A stretch of 64,000 nucleotides of DNA from Streptomyces curacoi. Lineage in GTDB: Bacteria; Actinomycetota; Actinomycetes; Streptomycetales; Streptomycetaceae. This document shows positions 25,335-33,507 of this stretch, piece after piece. The position numbers were made by a program, and so were the translations under genes. Every line of letters begins with the position of its first letter. Position 1 is the stretch's first letter. The stretch covers positions 310,001 to 374,000 of the forward strand of contig NZ_KQ947992.1 in NCBI RefSeq assembly GCF_001513975.1. The letters are read 5' to 3'. The notes below the pieces were generated by a model. The model was not told the DNA's origin. It made no database searches and saw only the letters and a list, made by a program, of their open reading frames with translations.

Positions 25335-26444
25335 ATGACCACTTCGCCCTACACGTCCCAGTCGGCATTCGACGGCTCCAGAATGCGGGTCACCCTGCTC
25401 GTCGACCTGCGCGAAGGCGCCCAGCAAGAGTTCCTCGACGCGTACGAGCAGATGCGTGACCGGGTCGCCTCGGTCCCCGGTCACCTCGGTGACCAGCTGT
25501 GCCAGTCCCTGGAAAACCCGTCCCAGTGGCTCATCACGAGTGAATGGGCGGCTGCCCCGCCGTACCTCGCCTGGGTGAACAGTGAGGACCATCTCGAGAC
25601 GGTCAAGCCCCTGCAGAGCTGCGTCCGTGACCTCCGTTCGATGCGGTACGGCATCGTCCGGGAGACCGGCGGCACCCGCCCCCACCTCGGCGGACTCCAG
25701 ACGGCCGTACGGGTGGGCGACGGAGTGACGCGCCATGCCCTGACCTTCACCGTCAAGCCCGGCTCCGAGTCCAAGGTCGCGGAGGTCCTCGCCGGATACG
25801 CCCCGCCGCAGGCCCGCGTCGACGACTCCACGCGGCTGCGCCGCACCACCCTCTTCATGCACGGCAACCGGGTCGTGCGCACCGTCGAGGTGGAGGGCGA
25901 CCTGATGGCGGCGCTGCGCCATGTCGCGCGTCAGCCCGAGGTGCGGGCGGTCGAGGAGGCCATGAACCCCCATCTGGAGCAGCACAGGGATCTGACCGAC
26001 CCCGAGTCGGCGCGGGCCTTCTTCGCCCGCGCGGCCATGCCGGCCGTCCACCATGTGGCACGCGGCGGACCGGAGCCGGCCGGCCTGCGGCGGCACGCCC
26101 TGTACTACCCGGCACGTCCCGGTTGTGGGATGGCGCTGGCCCGGCTGCTCTCCCGGCAGGACGAGACCGCGGCGGCCGACCCGGCCGGCCCCGTGTACCG
26201 CAGCACCGTCTTCCAGCGGGAGGACATCGTCGTCCGCCTCATCGACGTACCGGGTGACCCCGAGACCGATCCGGTCATGGCGCTCGGCATCCACGGCAAG
26301 AGGAAGGCCGCCGTGCTGGCCCGTCTGCTCGACGGTGCCGCACTCGGCCTGGCGGGACCGCCCACGAGCGAACGTGAGGCGACCCGTCTCCTGACGCACG
26401 CCGACATGACGCTGATCACCGACCGCAGGGCCGCGCAGCCCTGA
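25335..26444 (+). CDS. SchA/CurD-like polyketide protein (WhiE ORFI type)
   Basis: A 369-residue protein. Its N-terminal 100 residues form an ABM-like ferredoxin fold with VPGHLGDQLCQSLENPSQWL, the SchA/CurD domain. A second, weaker copy occupies the C-terminal half. This is the first gene in whiE-type spore pigment clusters, where its exact role is not established. Start ATG 25335 has GGAAGG nine bases upstream. The cupin gene follows after 44 nt. A short paralogue of the N-terminal domain lies at the other end of the cluster (34787-35092). Confidence 0.85.
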   Translation: MTTSPYTSQSAFDGSRMRVTLLVDLREGAQQEFLDAYEQMRDRVASVPGHLGDQLCQSLENPSQWLITSEWAAAPPYLAWVNSEDHLETVKPLQSCVRDLRSMRYGIVRETGGTRPHLGGLQTAVRVGDGVTRHALTFTVKPGSESKVAEVLAGYAPPQARVDDSTRLRRTTLFMHGNRVVRTVEVEGDLMAALRHVARQPEVRAVEEAMNPHLEQHRDLTDPESARAFFARAAMPAVHHVARGGPEPAGLRRHALYYPARPGCGMALARLLSRQDETAAADPAGPVYRSTVFQREDIVVRLIDVPGDPETDPVMALGIHGKRKAAVLARLLDGAALGLAGPPTSEREATRLLTHADMTLITDRRAAQP

Positions 26445-26488
26445 CAGCGCAGGGACCCCCACCCCACCGACCGACCTGGAGACAGACC

Positions 26489-26953
26489 ATGGACAAGATG
26501 CGCCCGCGCGTCGTGGACGTCAAAGAGATCGAGCCCAACCGCAAGCGCGGCGGTGACCTGCGCACGCTGCTCACCCCTGTCACGGTGGGTGCCACCAGCG
26601 GGTTCATGGGCCTGGCCATCATGCGGCCGGGCGAACGCATCAGCGAGCACTACCACCCGTACTCCGAGGAGTTCGTGTACGTCGTCGAGGGCAGGCTGGA
26701 GGTCGACCTCGATGGCGAAACGTTTCCTCTCCGTGCCGACCAGGGCCTCATGATCCCCATCGACATGCGGCACCGCTTCCGCAACGTCGGTGACGAGGAA
26801 GCCCGGATGGTCTTCCATCTGAGCCCGCTGGCACCGAAGCCGAGCCTCGGCCACGTCGACACGGAGGCCCCGGCGATCAGCGACGACGTCAAGGCGTACC
26901 CGCTCGTCCAGGAGGAGAGCGGGCGGCCGGAACGACCCGGGGTCCTGTCGTGA
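26489..26953 (+). CDS. Cupin protein (WhiE ORFII type)
   Basis: A 154-residue single-domain cupin. Cupin motif 1 is ERISEHYHPYSEEFVYVVEG and motif 2 is MIPIDMRHRFRNVGD, giving the usual His, His, Glu, His metal set. WhiE ORFII homologues are needed for normal spore pigment; a role in oxidation or cyclisation of the polyketide is inferred. The stop overlaps the ketosynthase GTG start by 4 bp. Confidence 0.88.
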   Translation: MDKMRPRVVDVKEIEPNRKRGGDLRTLLTPVTVGATSGFMGLAIMRPGERISEHYHPYSEEFVYVVEGRLEVDLDGETFPLRADQGLMIPIDMRHRFRNVGDEEARMVFHLSPLAPKPSLGHVDTEAPAISDDVKAYPLVQEESGRPERPGVLS

Positions 26954-28218
26954 CCCGGCGGGTGGCGGTCACCGGCATAGGCGTGGTCGCTCCGGGAGGC
27001 ATCGGGGTGCCCGCGTTCTGGGACCTCCTCTCGAGCGGCCGTACCGCGACACGTGGCATCACCCTGTTCGACCCCGAGGGGCTGCGGTCCCGCATCGCCG
27101 CCGAGTGCGACTTCGACCCGCTCGCCCACGGCCTCGACCCCGAGCTGGTCGAACGCGCCGACCGGTACATACAGTTCGCCCTGGTCGCCGCCGACGAGGC
27201 CGTGACCGACAGCGGCATCGACTTCGGCACCGAGAACCCCTGGCGCGTGGCCGTGTCCCTGGGCAGCGCGGTGGGCGGGACGACCAGGCTGGAGCACGAC
27301 TACGTCCTCGTCAGCGAACGGGGACAGCGCTGGGACGTCGACCACCGCGCCGCCGAGCCGGAACTGCACCGCGCCTTCTCGCCCAGCACGCTGGCCGCGG
27401 ACGTCGCGGAGCGGTTCGGCGCCCAGGGACCGGTGCAGACCGTGTCCACCGGCTGCACCTCCGGGCTCGACGCGGTGGGTTACGCCTTCCACACCATCGA
27501 GGAGGGCCGCGCCGACGTCTGCATCGCCGGGGCGTCGGACTCGCCGATCTCCCCAATCACCATGGCCTGCTTCGACGCCATCAAGGCCACGTCGCCCAAC
27601 AACGACGACCCGGAGCACGCCTCCCGCCCCTTCGACGCCCACCGCGACGGCTTCGTCATGGGCGAGGGCGCCGCCGTCCTCGTCCTGGAGGAACTGGAAC
27701 ACGCCCGTGCGCGCGGCGCACATGTCTACTGCGAGATCGGCGGCTACGCCACCTTCGGCAACGCCTACCACATGACCGGACTGACCAGTGAGGGCCTGGA
27801 GATGGCCCGGGCCATCGACGTCGCGCTCGACCACGCGCGCGTCGACCCGACCGACATCGACTACGTCAACGCCCACGGCTCGGGCACCCGGCAGAACGAC
27901 CGCCACGAGACCGCCGCGGTCAAGAAGTCCCTGGGCGCCCACGCCTACGACACCCCCATGAGCTCGATCAAGTCCATGGTGGGCCACTCGCTCGGCGCGA
28001 TCGGCGCGATCGAGGTCGTCGCCTGCGTACTCGCCCTGGCCCGGCAGGTGGTCCCGCCGACGGCGAACTACGAGACCCCGGACCCCGAGTGCGACCTGGA
28101 CTACGTACCGCGCACCGCACGGCCCCGCCGGCTCGACCACGTGCTCTCCGTGGGCAGCGGCTTCGGCGGGTTCCAGTCCGCGGTGCTCCTGACGGGGCCG
28201 GCTGGGAGGAAACGATGA
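26950..28218 (+). CDS. Type II ketosynthase alpha (WhiE ORFIII type)
   Basis: A 422-residue KS-alpha. The catalytic Cys is C169 in VSTGCTSGLDA; the two histidines are in YVNAHGSGT and MVGHSLGAIGAIE. It performs decarboxylative condensation of malonyl units on the ACP as a heterodimer with the chain-length factor encoded next. Start GTG 26950 overlaps the cupin stop, and its own stop overlaps the CLF ATG by 4 bp, so stoichiometric translation is expected. The gene order cupin-KS-CLF-ACP-aromatase-cyclase is that of spore-pigment loci. Confidence 0.96.
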   Translation: MTRRVAVTGIGVVAPGGIGVPAFWDLLSSGRTATRGITLFDPEGLRSRIAAECDFDPLAHGLDPELVERADRYIQFALVAADEAVTDSGIDFGTENPWRVAVSLGSAVGGTTRLEHDYVLVSERGQRWDVDHRAAEPELHRAFSPSTLAADVAERFGAQGPVQTVSTGCTSGLDAVGYAFHTIEEGRADVCIAGASDSPISPITMACFDAIKATSPNNDDPEHASRPFDAHRDGFVMGEGAAVLVLEELEHARARGAHVYCEIGGYATFGNAYHMTGLTSEGLEMARAIDVALDHARVDPTDIDYVNAHGSGTRQNDRHETAAVKKSLGAHAYDTPMSSIKSMVGHSLGAIGAIEVVACVLALARQVVPPTANYETPDPECDLDYVPRTARPRRLDHVLSVGSGFGGFQSAVLLTGPAGRKR

Positions 28219-29480
28219 ACGGCAGTGGTAGTGGCATACGCACCCGGCGGACCGCCGTCACGGGGATCGGTGTGGTCGCGCCCAACGGCCTGCACGCCGA
28301 CACCTACTGGAAGTCCGTCAAGGAGGGCGCGAGCGTACTGGACCGCATCACCCGGGAGGGCTGCGAGCACCTTCCGCTCCGCGTCGCCGGTGAGGTCCGC
28401 GGATTCGACCCGTCGGCGCTCATCGAGGAGACCTTCCTCGTCCAGACCGACCTGTTCACCCACTTCGCCCTGGCCGCCGCGGACGCCGCCCTCCAGGACG
28501 CGGGGCTGACCAAGGCCGCCGCCGTGGCCGACTCGCCGTACTCGGTCGGTGTCGTCACCGCCGCCGGGTCCGGTGGCGGCGAGTTCGGGCAGCGGGAACT
28601 GCAGAAGCTGTGGGGACAGGGGTCCCGGTTCGTCGGGCCCTACCAGTCCATCGCCTGGTTCTACGCGGCCAGCACCGGCCAGATCTCCATCCGCAGCGGC
28701 TTCAAGGGCCCCTGCGGGGTGGTGGCCAGCGACGAGGCGGGCGGCCTGGACGCCGTCGCGCACGCCGCCCGGGTCGTGGAGCGGGGCACCGACGTGGTCG
28801 TGGTCGGGGCGGCCGAGGCACCGCTCGCCCCGTACTCGATGGTCTGCCAGCTCGGCTACCCCGAACTCAGCACCGACGAGGACCCGGCGACCGCCTACCG
28901 GCCCTTCACCTCGGCGGCCCGCGGCTTCGTGCCCGCCGAGGGCGGTGCCGTACTGATCGTCGAGGAGGCGGACCGGGCACACCGCCGTGGTGCGGTCGTC
29001 CGCGCCACGGTGGCGGGACACGCCGCCACCTTCACCGGCGCCTCGCACTGGGACCAGTCACGGGAAGGACTCGCCCACGCCATACACGGCGCCCTCGACG
29101 AGGCCGGCTGTGCGCCGGAGGAGATCGACGTGGTCTTCGCCGACGCGATGGGCGTACCCGAGGCGGACCGCGCCGAGGCACTCGCCCTCGTCGACGCCCT
29201 CGGCCGGCACGGCACCCGCGTGCCCGTCACGGCCCCCAAGACCGGCATCGGGCGGTCCTACTGCGGGGCGCCCCTGCTGGACATCGCGGCCGCGGTGCTG
29301 GCCATGGAGCACGGGCAGATACCGCCGACGCCGAACGTCTTCGACATCTGCCACCAGATCGACCTGGTGACCGCCACGGCCCGCCCGGCCGAGCTCCGCA
29401 CGGCCCTGGTCCTGAGCCGGGGACTCATGGGGTCCAACGCGGCGCTCGTGCTGCGCCGAGGCCCCGGGTCGACCGCCTAG
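28215..29480 (+). CDS. Chain-length factor, KS-beta (WhiE ORFIV type)
   Basis: A 421-residue KS-like protein in which the catalytic Cys is replaced: the aligned stretch reads VASDEAGGLDA with E174 at the cysteine position. Antibiotic-type CLFs usually have Gln there; a Glu fits what I recall of spore-pigment CLFs. It pairs with the KS to set chain length. Start ATG 28215 overlaps the KS stop. The C-terminal region is complete (ALVLSRGLMGSNAALVLRRG). Confidence 0.94.
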   Translation: MNGSGSGIRTRRTAVTGIGVVAPNGLHADTYWKSVKEGASVLDRITREGCEHLPLRVAGEVRGFDPSALIEETFLVQTDLFTHFALAAADAALQDAGLTKAAAVADSPYSVGVVTAAGSGGGEFGQRELQKLWGQGSRFVGPYQSIAWFYAASTGQISIRSGFKGPCGVVASDEAGGLDAVAHAARVVERGTDVVVVGAAEAPLAPYSMVCQLGYPELSTDEDPATAYRPFTSAARGFVPAEGGAVLIVEEADRAHRRGAVVRATVAGHAATFTGASHWDQSREGLAHAIHGALDEAGCAPEEIDVVFADAMGVPEADRAEALALVDALGRHGTRVPVTAPKTGIGRSYCGAPLLDIAAAVLAMEHGQIPPTPNVFDICHQIDLVTATARPAELRTALVLSRGLMGSNAALVLRRGPGSTA

Positions 29481-29565
29481 AACGGCTGCCGCCGGGCCGA
29501 TGCCGTGGACAGGCGGCGGCCCGGCGGCACCACCTCCGCACCTGGTACGACGAAGGAGAACCCGC

Positions 29566-29832
29566 ATGACCACCGAAGTGACCCAAGTGACCGTCGAGGA
29601 ACTGGCCACGCTGATGAAGAAGGCCGCCGGTGTCACCGTCGACCCGCGCGACCTCGAACGCCGGGCGGACGCGCCCTTCGCCGACTTCGGGCTGGACTCG
29701 CTCGGCCTCCTCGGCATCGTGGGCGAGCTGGAGAACCGGTACGGCCGGGCGCTGCCCACCGACGCGGAGCGCTGCAAGAGCCCTCGCGCCTTCCTCGACG
29801 TCGTCAACGGCGCACTGGCGACGGGAGCCTGA
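29566..29832 (+). CDS. Acyl carrier protein (WhiE ORFV type)
   Basis: An 88-residue ACP. The phosphopantetheine serine is S45 in ADFGLDSLGLLGIVGELE. It carries the growing poly-beta-keto chain for the KS/CLF pair. It follows the CLF after 85 nt with its own GGAG ribosome site (cgaaggagaacccgcATG) and is spaced 1 nt from the aromatase gene. Confidence 0.95.
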   Translation: MTTEVTQVTVEELATLMKKAAGVTVDPRDLERRADAPFADFGLDSLGLLGIVGELENRYGRALPTDAERCKSPRAFLDVVNGALATGA

Positions 29833-29833
29833 G

Positions 29834-30292
29834 GTGGCTGGACACACCGAGAACGAGATCACCATCGCCGCACCCGTCGACCTCGTCTGGGACATGACCA
29901 ACGACCTGGAGCGGTGGCCGCAGCTGTTCAGCGAGTACGCCTCCTGCGAGGTGCTCTCCCGCGAGGGCGACACGGTGACCTTCCGTCTGACCATGCACCC
30001 CGACGAGAACGGCAAGGTGTGGAGCTGGGTCTCGGAACGGACCGCCGACCGCGAGAAGCTCGTCGTCCGTGCCCGCCGGGTCGAGACCGGCCCGTTCGAG
30101 TACATGAACATCGTGTGGGAGTACGAGGAGACCCCCGACGGCACCCGCATGCACTGGACGCAGGACTTCGCCATGAAGCCCGACGCCCCGGTCGACGACG
30201 CCGGGATGACGGACATCATCAACCGCAACTCGCCCATCCAGATGGCCCTCATCCGGGACCGCATCGAGGAGGTCTCGTGCACCACGCCCTGA
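29834..30292 (+). CDS. Polyketide aromatase/cyclase, SRPBCC family (WhiE ORFVI type)
   Basis: A 152-residue TcmN/WhiE-type aromatase/cyclase: GHTENEITIAAPVDLVWDMT at the start, ERWPQLFSEYASCEVL, and the late MTDIINRNSPIQMALIRDRI helix. It binds the linear polyketide in a helix-grip cavity and directs first-ring closure and aromatisation. Start GTG 29834. The 3' end overlaps the next cyclase gene by 16 bp. Confidence 0.93.
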   Translation: MAGHTENEITIAAPVDLVWDMTNDLERWPQLFSEYASCEVLSREGDTVTFRLTMHPDENGKVWSWVSERTADREKLVVRARRVETGPFEYMNIVWEYEETPDGTRMHWTQDFAMKPDAPVDDAGMTDIINRNSPIQMALIRDRIEEVSCTTP

Positions 30293-30600
30293 TCGTCGCC
30301 AGGATGGCCCCGCAGTCGGCCCAGGACATAGCCGGTGTCTTCGCGGCCTCCGACCGCGGCGAACTCCCGCACCTCGTCGGGGTGACCCAGCGCTCCCTCT
30401 TCCAGTTCGGCGATGTGTACATGCACTTCATCGAAGCCGAGCAGGACCCGGGCCCCGCCATCGCGAAGGTGACCGGGCACCCCGAGTTCGTCGACATCAG
30501 CAGAAAGCTCGAAGCGTACGTCAGCCCGTACGACCCGCAGACCTGGCGCAGTCCCAGGGACGCGATGGCGCGGTGCTTCTACCACTGGGAGAGAGACTGA
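30277..30600 (+). CDS. TcmI-type polyketide cyclase (WhiE ORFVII type)
   Basis: A 107-residue dimeric alpha-beta-barrel cyclase (MHHALIVARMAPQSAQDIAG) with GVTQRSLFQFGDVYMHFIEA and HPEFVDISRKLEAYV, as in TcmI/WhiE ORFVII. It closes later rings of the aromatic scaffold. The start GTG 30277 lies inside the aromatase gene, so translation is coupled. It is the last gene of the seven-gene operon; a strong hairpin follows at 30630. Confidence 0.93.
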   Translation: MHHALIVARMAPQSAQDIAGVFAASDRGELPHLVGVTQRSLFQFGDVYMHFIEAEQDPGPAIAKVTGHPEFVDISRKLEAYVSPYDPQTWRSPRDAMARCFYHWERD

Positions 30601-30629
30601 ACAGGGAGAGCGACTGAAAGAACGAAGAA

Positions 30630-30666
30630 GGCCGCCGCCCGCGCCCACCAGGCGCGGGCGGCGGCC
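30630..30666. terminator. Bidirectional terminator between convergent PKS transcripts
   Basis: A perfect 16-bp stem (GGCCGCCGCCCGCGCC and complement) with a CACCA loop. It separates the plus-strand PKS operon from the minus-strand amidohydrolase gene. Confidence 0.9.
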
Positions 30667-30699
30667 GTTCCGGGCGAGCCCGGTCGCCCGGTGCAGCCG

Positions 30700-31668
30700 T
30701 CAGGGACGGGCGAGCGCCGGCATCAGCCGCAGGGCGTTCTCCCGGTTGATGTCCCGCAGCTGCTGCTCCGAGAGGAAGGGGTCGCTGTCCAGCGCGGGAG
30801 CCACGCGGTCGGCGATGACATGGGCGGGGGTGGGCGGCCAGTCGGTGCCGAAGAGGATGCGGCCCGGGTCCACCGTGGACAGCAGGGTGGGCGTGGCCGA
30901 GGGGGACATGGGACCGGCCGTGTCGAAGTAGAACCGGTGCAGGTAGTCACGGACCCGGCCGGGCTCGATGGCGGGGGTGAGGCTCCCGCCGAAGAGTTCC
31001 AGCCGGGTGGCCATGTAGGGGAGGAAGCCCCCTCCGTGCGGAAGGATGAAGCTGAGGTTCGGATAGCGGTCCAGGGTGCCGTTCCTGATGAGGTTGACGG
31101 CCGCACGGGTGGTGTCCATGAGGAAGTCGCACACGAAGGGCGGCATTCCCGGCAGTCCCGTACTGCCGCCCGGGCCCCCGGCGGGCACTTCCATGGGGTG
31201 CGTGCTGATGACCGCGGACCGGTCGTTGAGCTCCTGCAGCAGGCGGTCGTGCGACTCGTCTCCCAGGAAGACGCCGTTCACGCTCGTCCTCGTGCTCACC
31301 CCGATGGCCCCGAGCTCGTCCAGGCCGTACCGCAGGCTCCACGAGGAGAGCTCCAGGTCGTCGAGGAACACGGGCGTGAAGAACGCGAAGCGCTCGGGGT
31401 TGCCCGCCACCACGTCGGCCGCCGCCCGCAGGGCGACCCGTGCGCTCTCCTGACGCTCCGCCCGCTCCTGGAGCCGGCCGAGCATCGCGACGGTCATGAC
31501 GGCGGTGCCGATGCCCGTCTTGTCCATGACCTCCAGGGCCGTGTCCAGGTCCCAGCGGGTCCACCAGGGCAGCTTCTCGCGGTTGACGACACCTCGTTCC
31601 TCCGCCCAGTCCAGCCAGGCCGGGGCGGTGAAGTGGTGATGGACGTCGACGCGTCCGGCAATGGTCAT
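30700..31668 (-). CDS. Amidohydrolase-family metal-dependent hydrolase or decarboxylase
   Basis: A 322-residue TIM-barrel protein. The N-terminal DVHHHF (H10-H12), central STHPME, FILPHGGGFLPY and late FGTDWPPTP match the amidohydrolase-2 group that includes ACMSD-type decarboxylases and resorcylate decarboxylases. I picked ATG 31668 because GAGGA lies seven bases upstream; GTG 31674 is too close to that site. It follows the FAD hydroxylase on the same strand with a 63-nt gap. Such an enzyme is not part of the S. coelicolor whiE set as I recall it; decarboxylation or ring hydrolysis of the polyketide is a reasonable guess. Confidence 0.88.
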   Translation of the reverse strand: MTIAGRVDVHHHFTAPAWLDWAEERGVVNREKLPWWTRWDLDTALEVMDKTGIGTAVMTVAMLGRLQERAERQESARVALRAAADVVAGNPERFAFFTPVFLDDLELSSWSLRYGLDELGAIGVSTRTSVNGVFLGDESHDRLLQELNDRSAVISTHPMEVPAGGPGGSTGLPGMPPFVCDFLMDTTRAAVNLIRNGTLDRYPNLSFILPHGGGFLPYMATRLELFGGSLTPAIEPGRVRDYLHRFYFDTAGPMSPSATPTLLSTVDPGRILFGTDWPPTPAHVIADRVAPALDSDPFLSEQQLRDINRENALRLMPALARP

Positions 31669-31731
31669 AACCACGTCCTCGGTGTGGGTCGTTCAGTGGG
31701 AGGGGAGGGGAGGGTGAGGGGGAAGGCGGGG

Positions 31732-33363
31732 TCAGTCGCGGCAGAGCACGGTCTGCAGCACGTTCGTCAGGACGCGATCGGCGTCCGGCATCGCGGCGGC
31801 TGCGCGCCAGGCGACGAATCCGTCCGGCCGTACGAGCACGGCACCGTCCTCGGCCGTGCCGTGCAGCTCTGCCCAGTCGGTGTCCGGATCGGGGACCAGG
31901 TCGTGGTCGGGTCCCGTGCCCACGAGATACACCTCGACCGGGACGCCCAGCTTCAACGAGGCCTTCTCCACGGCGTTCCGCCACGCCTGCCCCCTGGATC
32001 CGGCGAGCAGCACGAAGGAACGCTCGTACAGATCCAGCGTGGAGATCCTGCGGCCCTGCCTCGCGACCCACATGTGAGGCGCACGGCTTCCCGGCTCACC
32101 GCCCAGCTGGAACGACTCGGGGACGATCGGCCGCTCGGCAGGGGCGTCCAGCACGGCATCGGAGGCGTACCGGTAGCACAGGGCGACGGTCATCAGGTCC
32201 GCCGGGTCGTCGTTGCGGCCCGCGGCGGGACTGAATCCCGGGTGCTGCTCGTCGGCCGCCTGGACGCACGCCCGGGTGCCGGTCGCGAGGGCGACGGGCC
32301 GTCGTTCCCGCTCGTAGGTGCCGAGCAGCGGCAGGCCGGCGTGGCCGCGGAGCACCGCGGCCAGTTTCCAGGCGAGGTTGTGGGCGTCCTGGATTCCGGT
32401 GTTGGAGCCGAACGCCCCGGTGGGCGGCATCTCGTGGGCCGAGTCGCCGGCCAGGAAGACCCGGCCCTGCGCGTAGCTGTCCGCCACCCGCTTCGAGGCG
32501 TGCCAGGGCGCTCTTCCGGTGATCTCGACGTCGATGTCGAAGACGCCGACCGCGGCGCGGATGTGTGCGGCCAGCCGCTCGTCGCTGAAGTCCTCCAGGG
32601 TCTCGCCCCGGTCGGGATACCAAGGAACATGGATCACCCAGCGCTCCTCGTTGTCCACCGGCAGCAGGGCACCCTCCCCCTGGGGGTTGGTGACATAGCA
32701 GACGACGAATCGTTTCTCTCCCACGTGGTGCCTGAGCGTCCTGCTCCGGAAGGTGACGCTGACGTTGTGGAACAGCTCGCCCGGACCTGACTGGCCGATC
32801 CCCAGACGTTCGCGGACGGGGCTCCGGGGGCCGTCGGCGGCCACCAGGAAGCCGGCGGTGACGGTACGGGTCTCACCGGTGTCCCGGTCCCTGACCTGGG
32901 CCCGCACCCCCTCGCCGTCCTGCGTGAAGGAGAGCAGCTCCGAACCGAAGCGGATGTCGGCACCCTGCTCGCGGGCGTAGTCCAGCAGGACGGGTTCCAG
33001 ATCGTTCTGACTGCACAGGCACCAGTCGGAGGAGCTGACCCGGGAGATGTCCATGCCCCCCGAGATGTCCCCGATGATCCAGCGGCGCTGGGTCCCGGTG
33101 AGGGTGTCCACCTGGAGAATGCCGTCATTTCCGGCGAGAATGCCGGCCGCCTTCCGGATGCGCGATTCGAGGCCGGCGGTCCGGTAGATCTCCATGGTGC
33201 GCACATTGTTGCCGCGGCCCCGCGGGTGGGTCGATGTCCCGGCATGCCGCTCCACGACCATGTGCTCAATTCCGAGGCGCCCCAGGAAAACGGACGTGGA
33301 AAGGCCCACCAGGGATCCGCCGACGATGAGAACTGGTACAGATTCCGCTTCGTGTCCGCTCAC
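31732..33363 (-). CDS. FAD-dependent aromatic hydroxylase (WhiE ORFVIII type)
   Basis: A 543-residue class A flavoprotein monooxygenase. The FAD-binding GGSLVG lies near residue 15, the DG motif in VAADGPRSPVRERLG, and the GD motif in VFLAGDSAHEMPPTGAFGSN; a thioredoxin-like C-terminal domain follows (from about 400). It would hydroxylate the polyketide aromatic ring with NAD(P)H and oxygen. Start is uncertain: GTG 33363 gives a short leader before VPVLIVGG as in relatives, while TTG 33381 has a better GGGAG site. The longer minus frame running to 34806 is antisense to the P450 and not real. In whiE the equivalent gene is also divergently placed. Confidence 0.92.
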   Translation of the reverse strand: MSGHEAESVPVLIVGGSLVGLSTSVFLGRLGIEHMVVERHAGTSTHPRGRGNNVRTMEIYRTAGLESRIRKAAGILAGNDGILQVDTLTGTQRRWIIGDISGGMDISRVSSSDWCLCSQNDLEPVLLDYAREQGADIRFGSELLSFTQDGEGVRAQVRDRDTGETRTVTAGFLVAADGPRSPVRERLGIGQSGPGELFHNVSVTFRSRTLRHHVGEKRFVVCYVTNPQGEGALLPVDNEERWVIHVPWYPDRGETLEDFSDERLAAHIRAAVGVFDIDVEITGRAPWHASKRVADSYAQGRVFLAGDSAHEMPPTGAFGSNTGIQDAHNLAWKLAAVLRGHAGLPLLGTYERERRPVALATGTRACVQAADEQHPGFSPAAGRNDDPADLMTVALCYRYASDAVLDAPAERPIVPESFQLGGEPGSRAPHMWVARQGRRISTLDLYERSFVLLAGSRGQAWRNAVEKASLKLGVPVEVYLVGTGPDHDLVPDPDTDWAELHGTAEDGAVLVRPDGFVAWRAAAAMPDADRVLTNVLQTVLCRD

Positions 33364-33507
33364 GTCGACGATGTTTACCAAGCCGGACTCCCACACACAC
33401 GTCGTAGGACGAGCCGACCCGTATGGCTCAGCGCCGTTTGCGGCGCGGTACCGCCCGGGAAACGGTGGCACTGACCACGGAAATCCACGCCGACCCCGGG
33501 ACCACTC
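33364..33507. promoter_or_regulatory. Divergent promoter region of hydroxylase and P450
   Basis: A 144-bp spacer between the two divergent starts. It has a GCGCCG-TTTG-CGGCGC hairpin at 33431-33446. In S. coelicolor the whiE ORFVIII promoter is sporulation-controlled; similar control here is only inferred. Confidence 0.45.
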
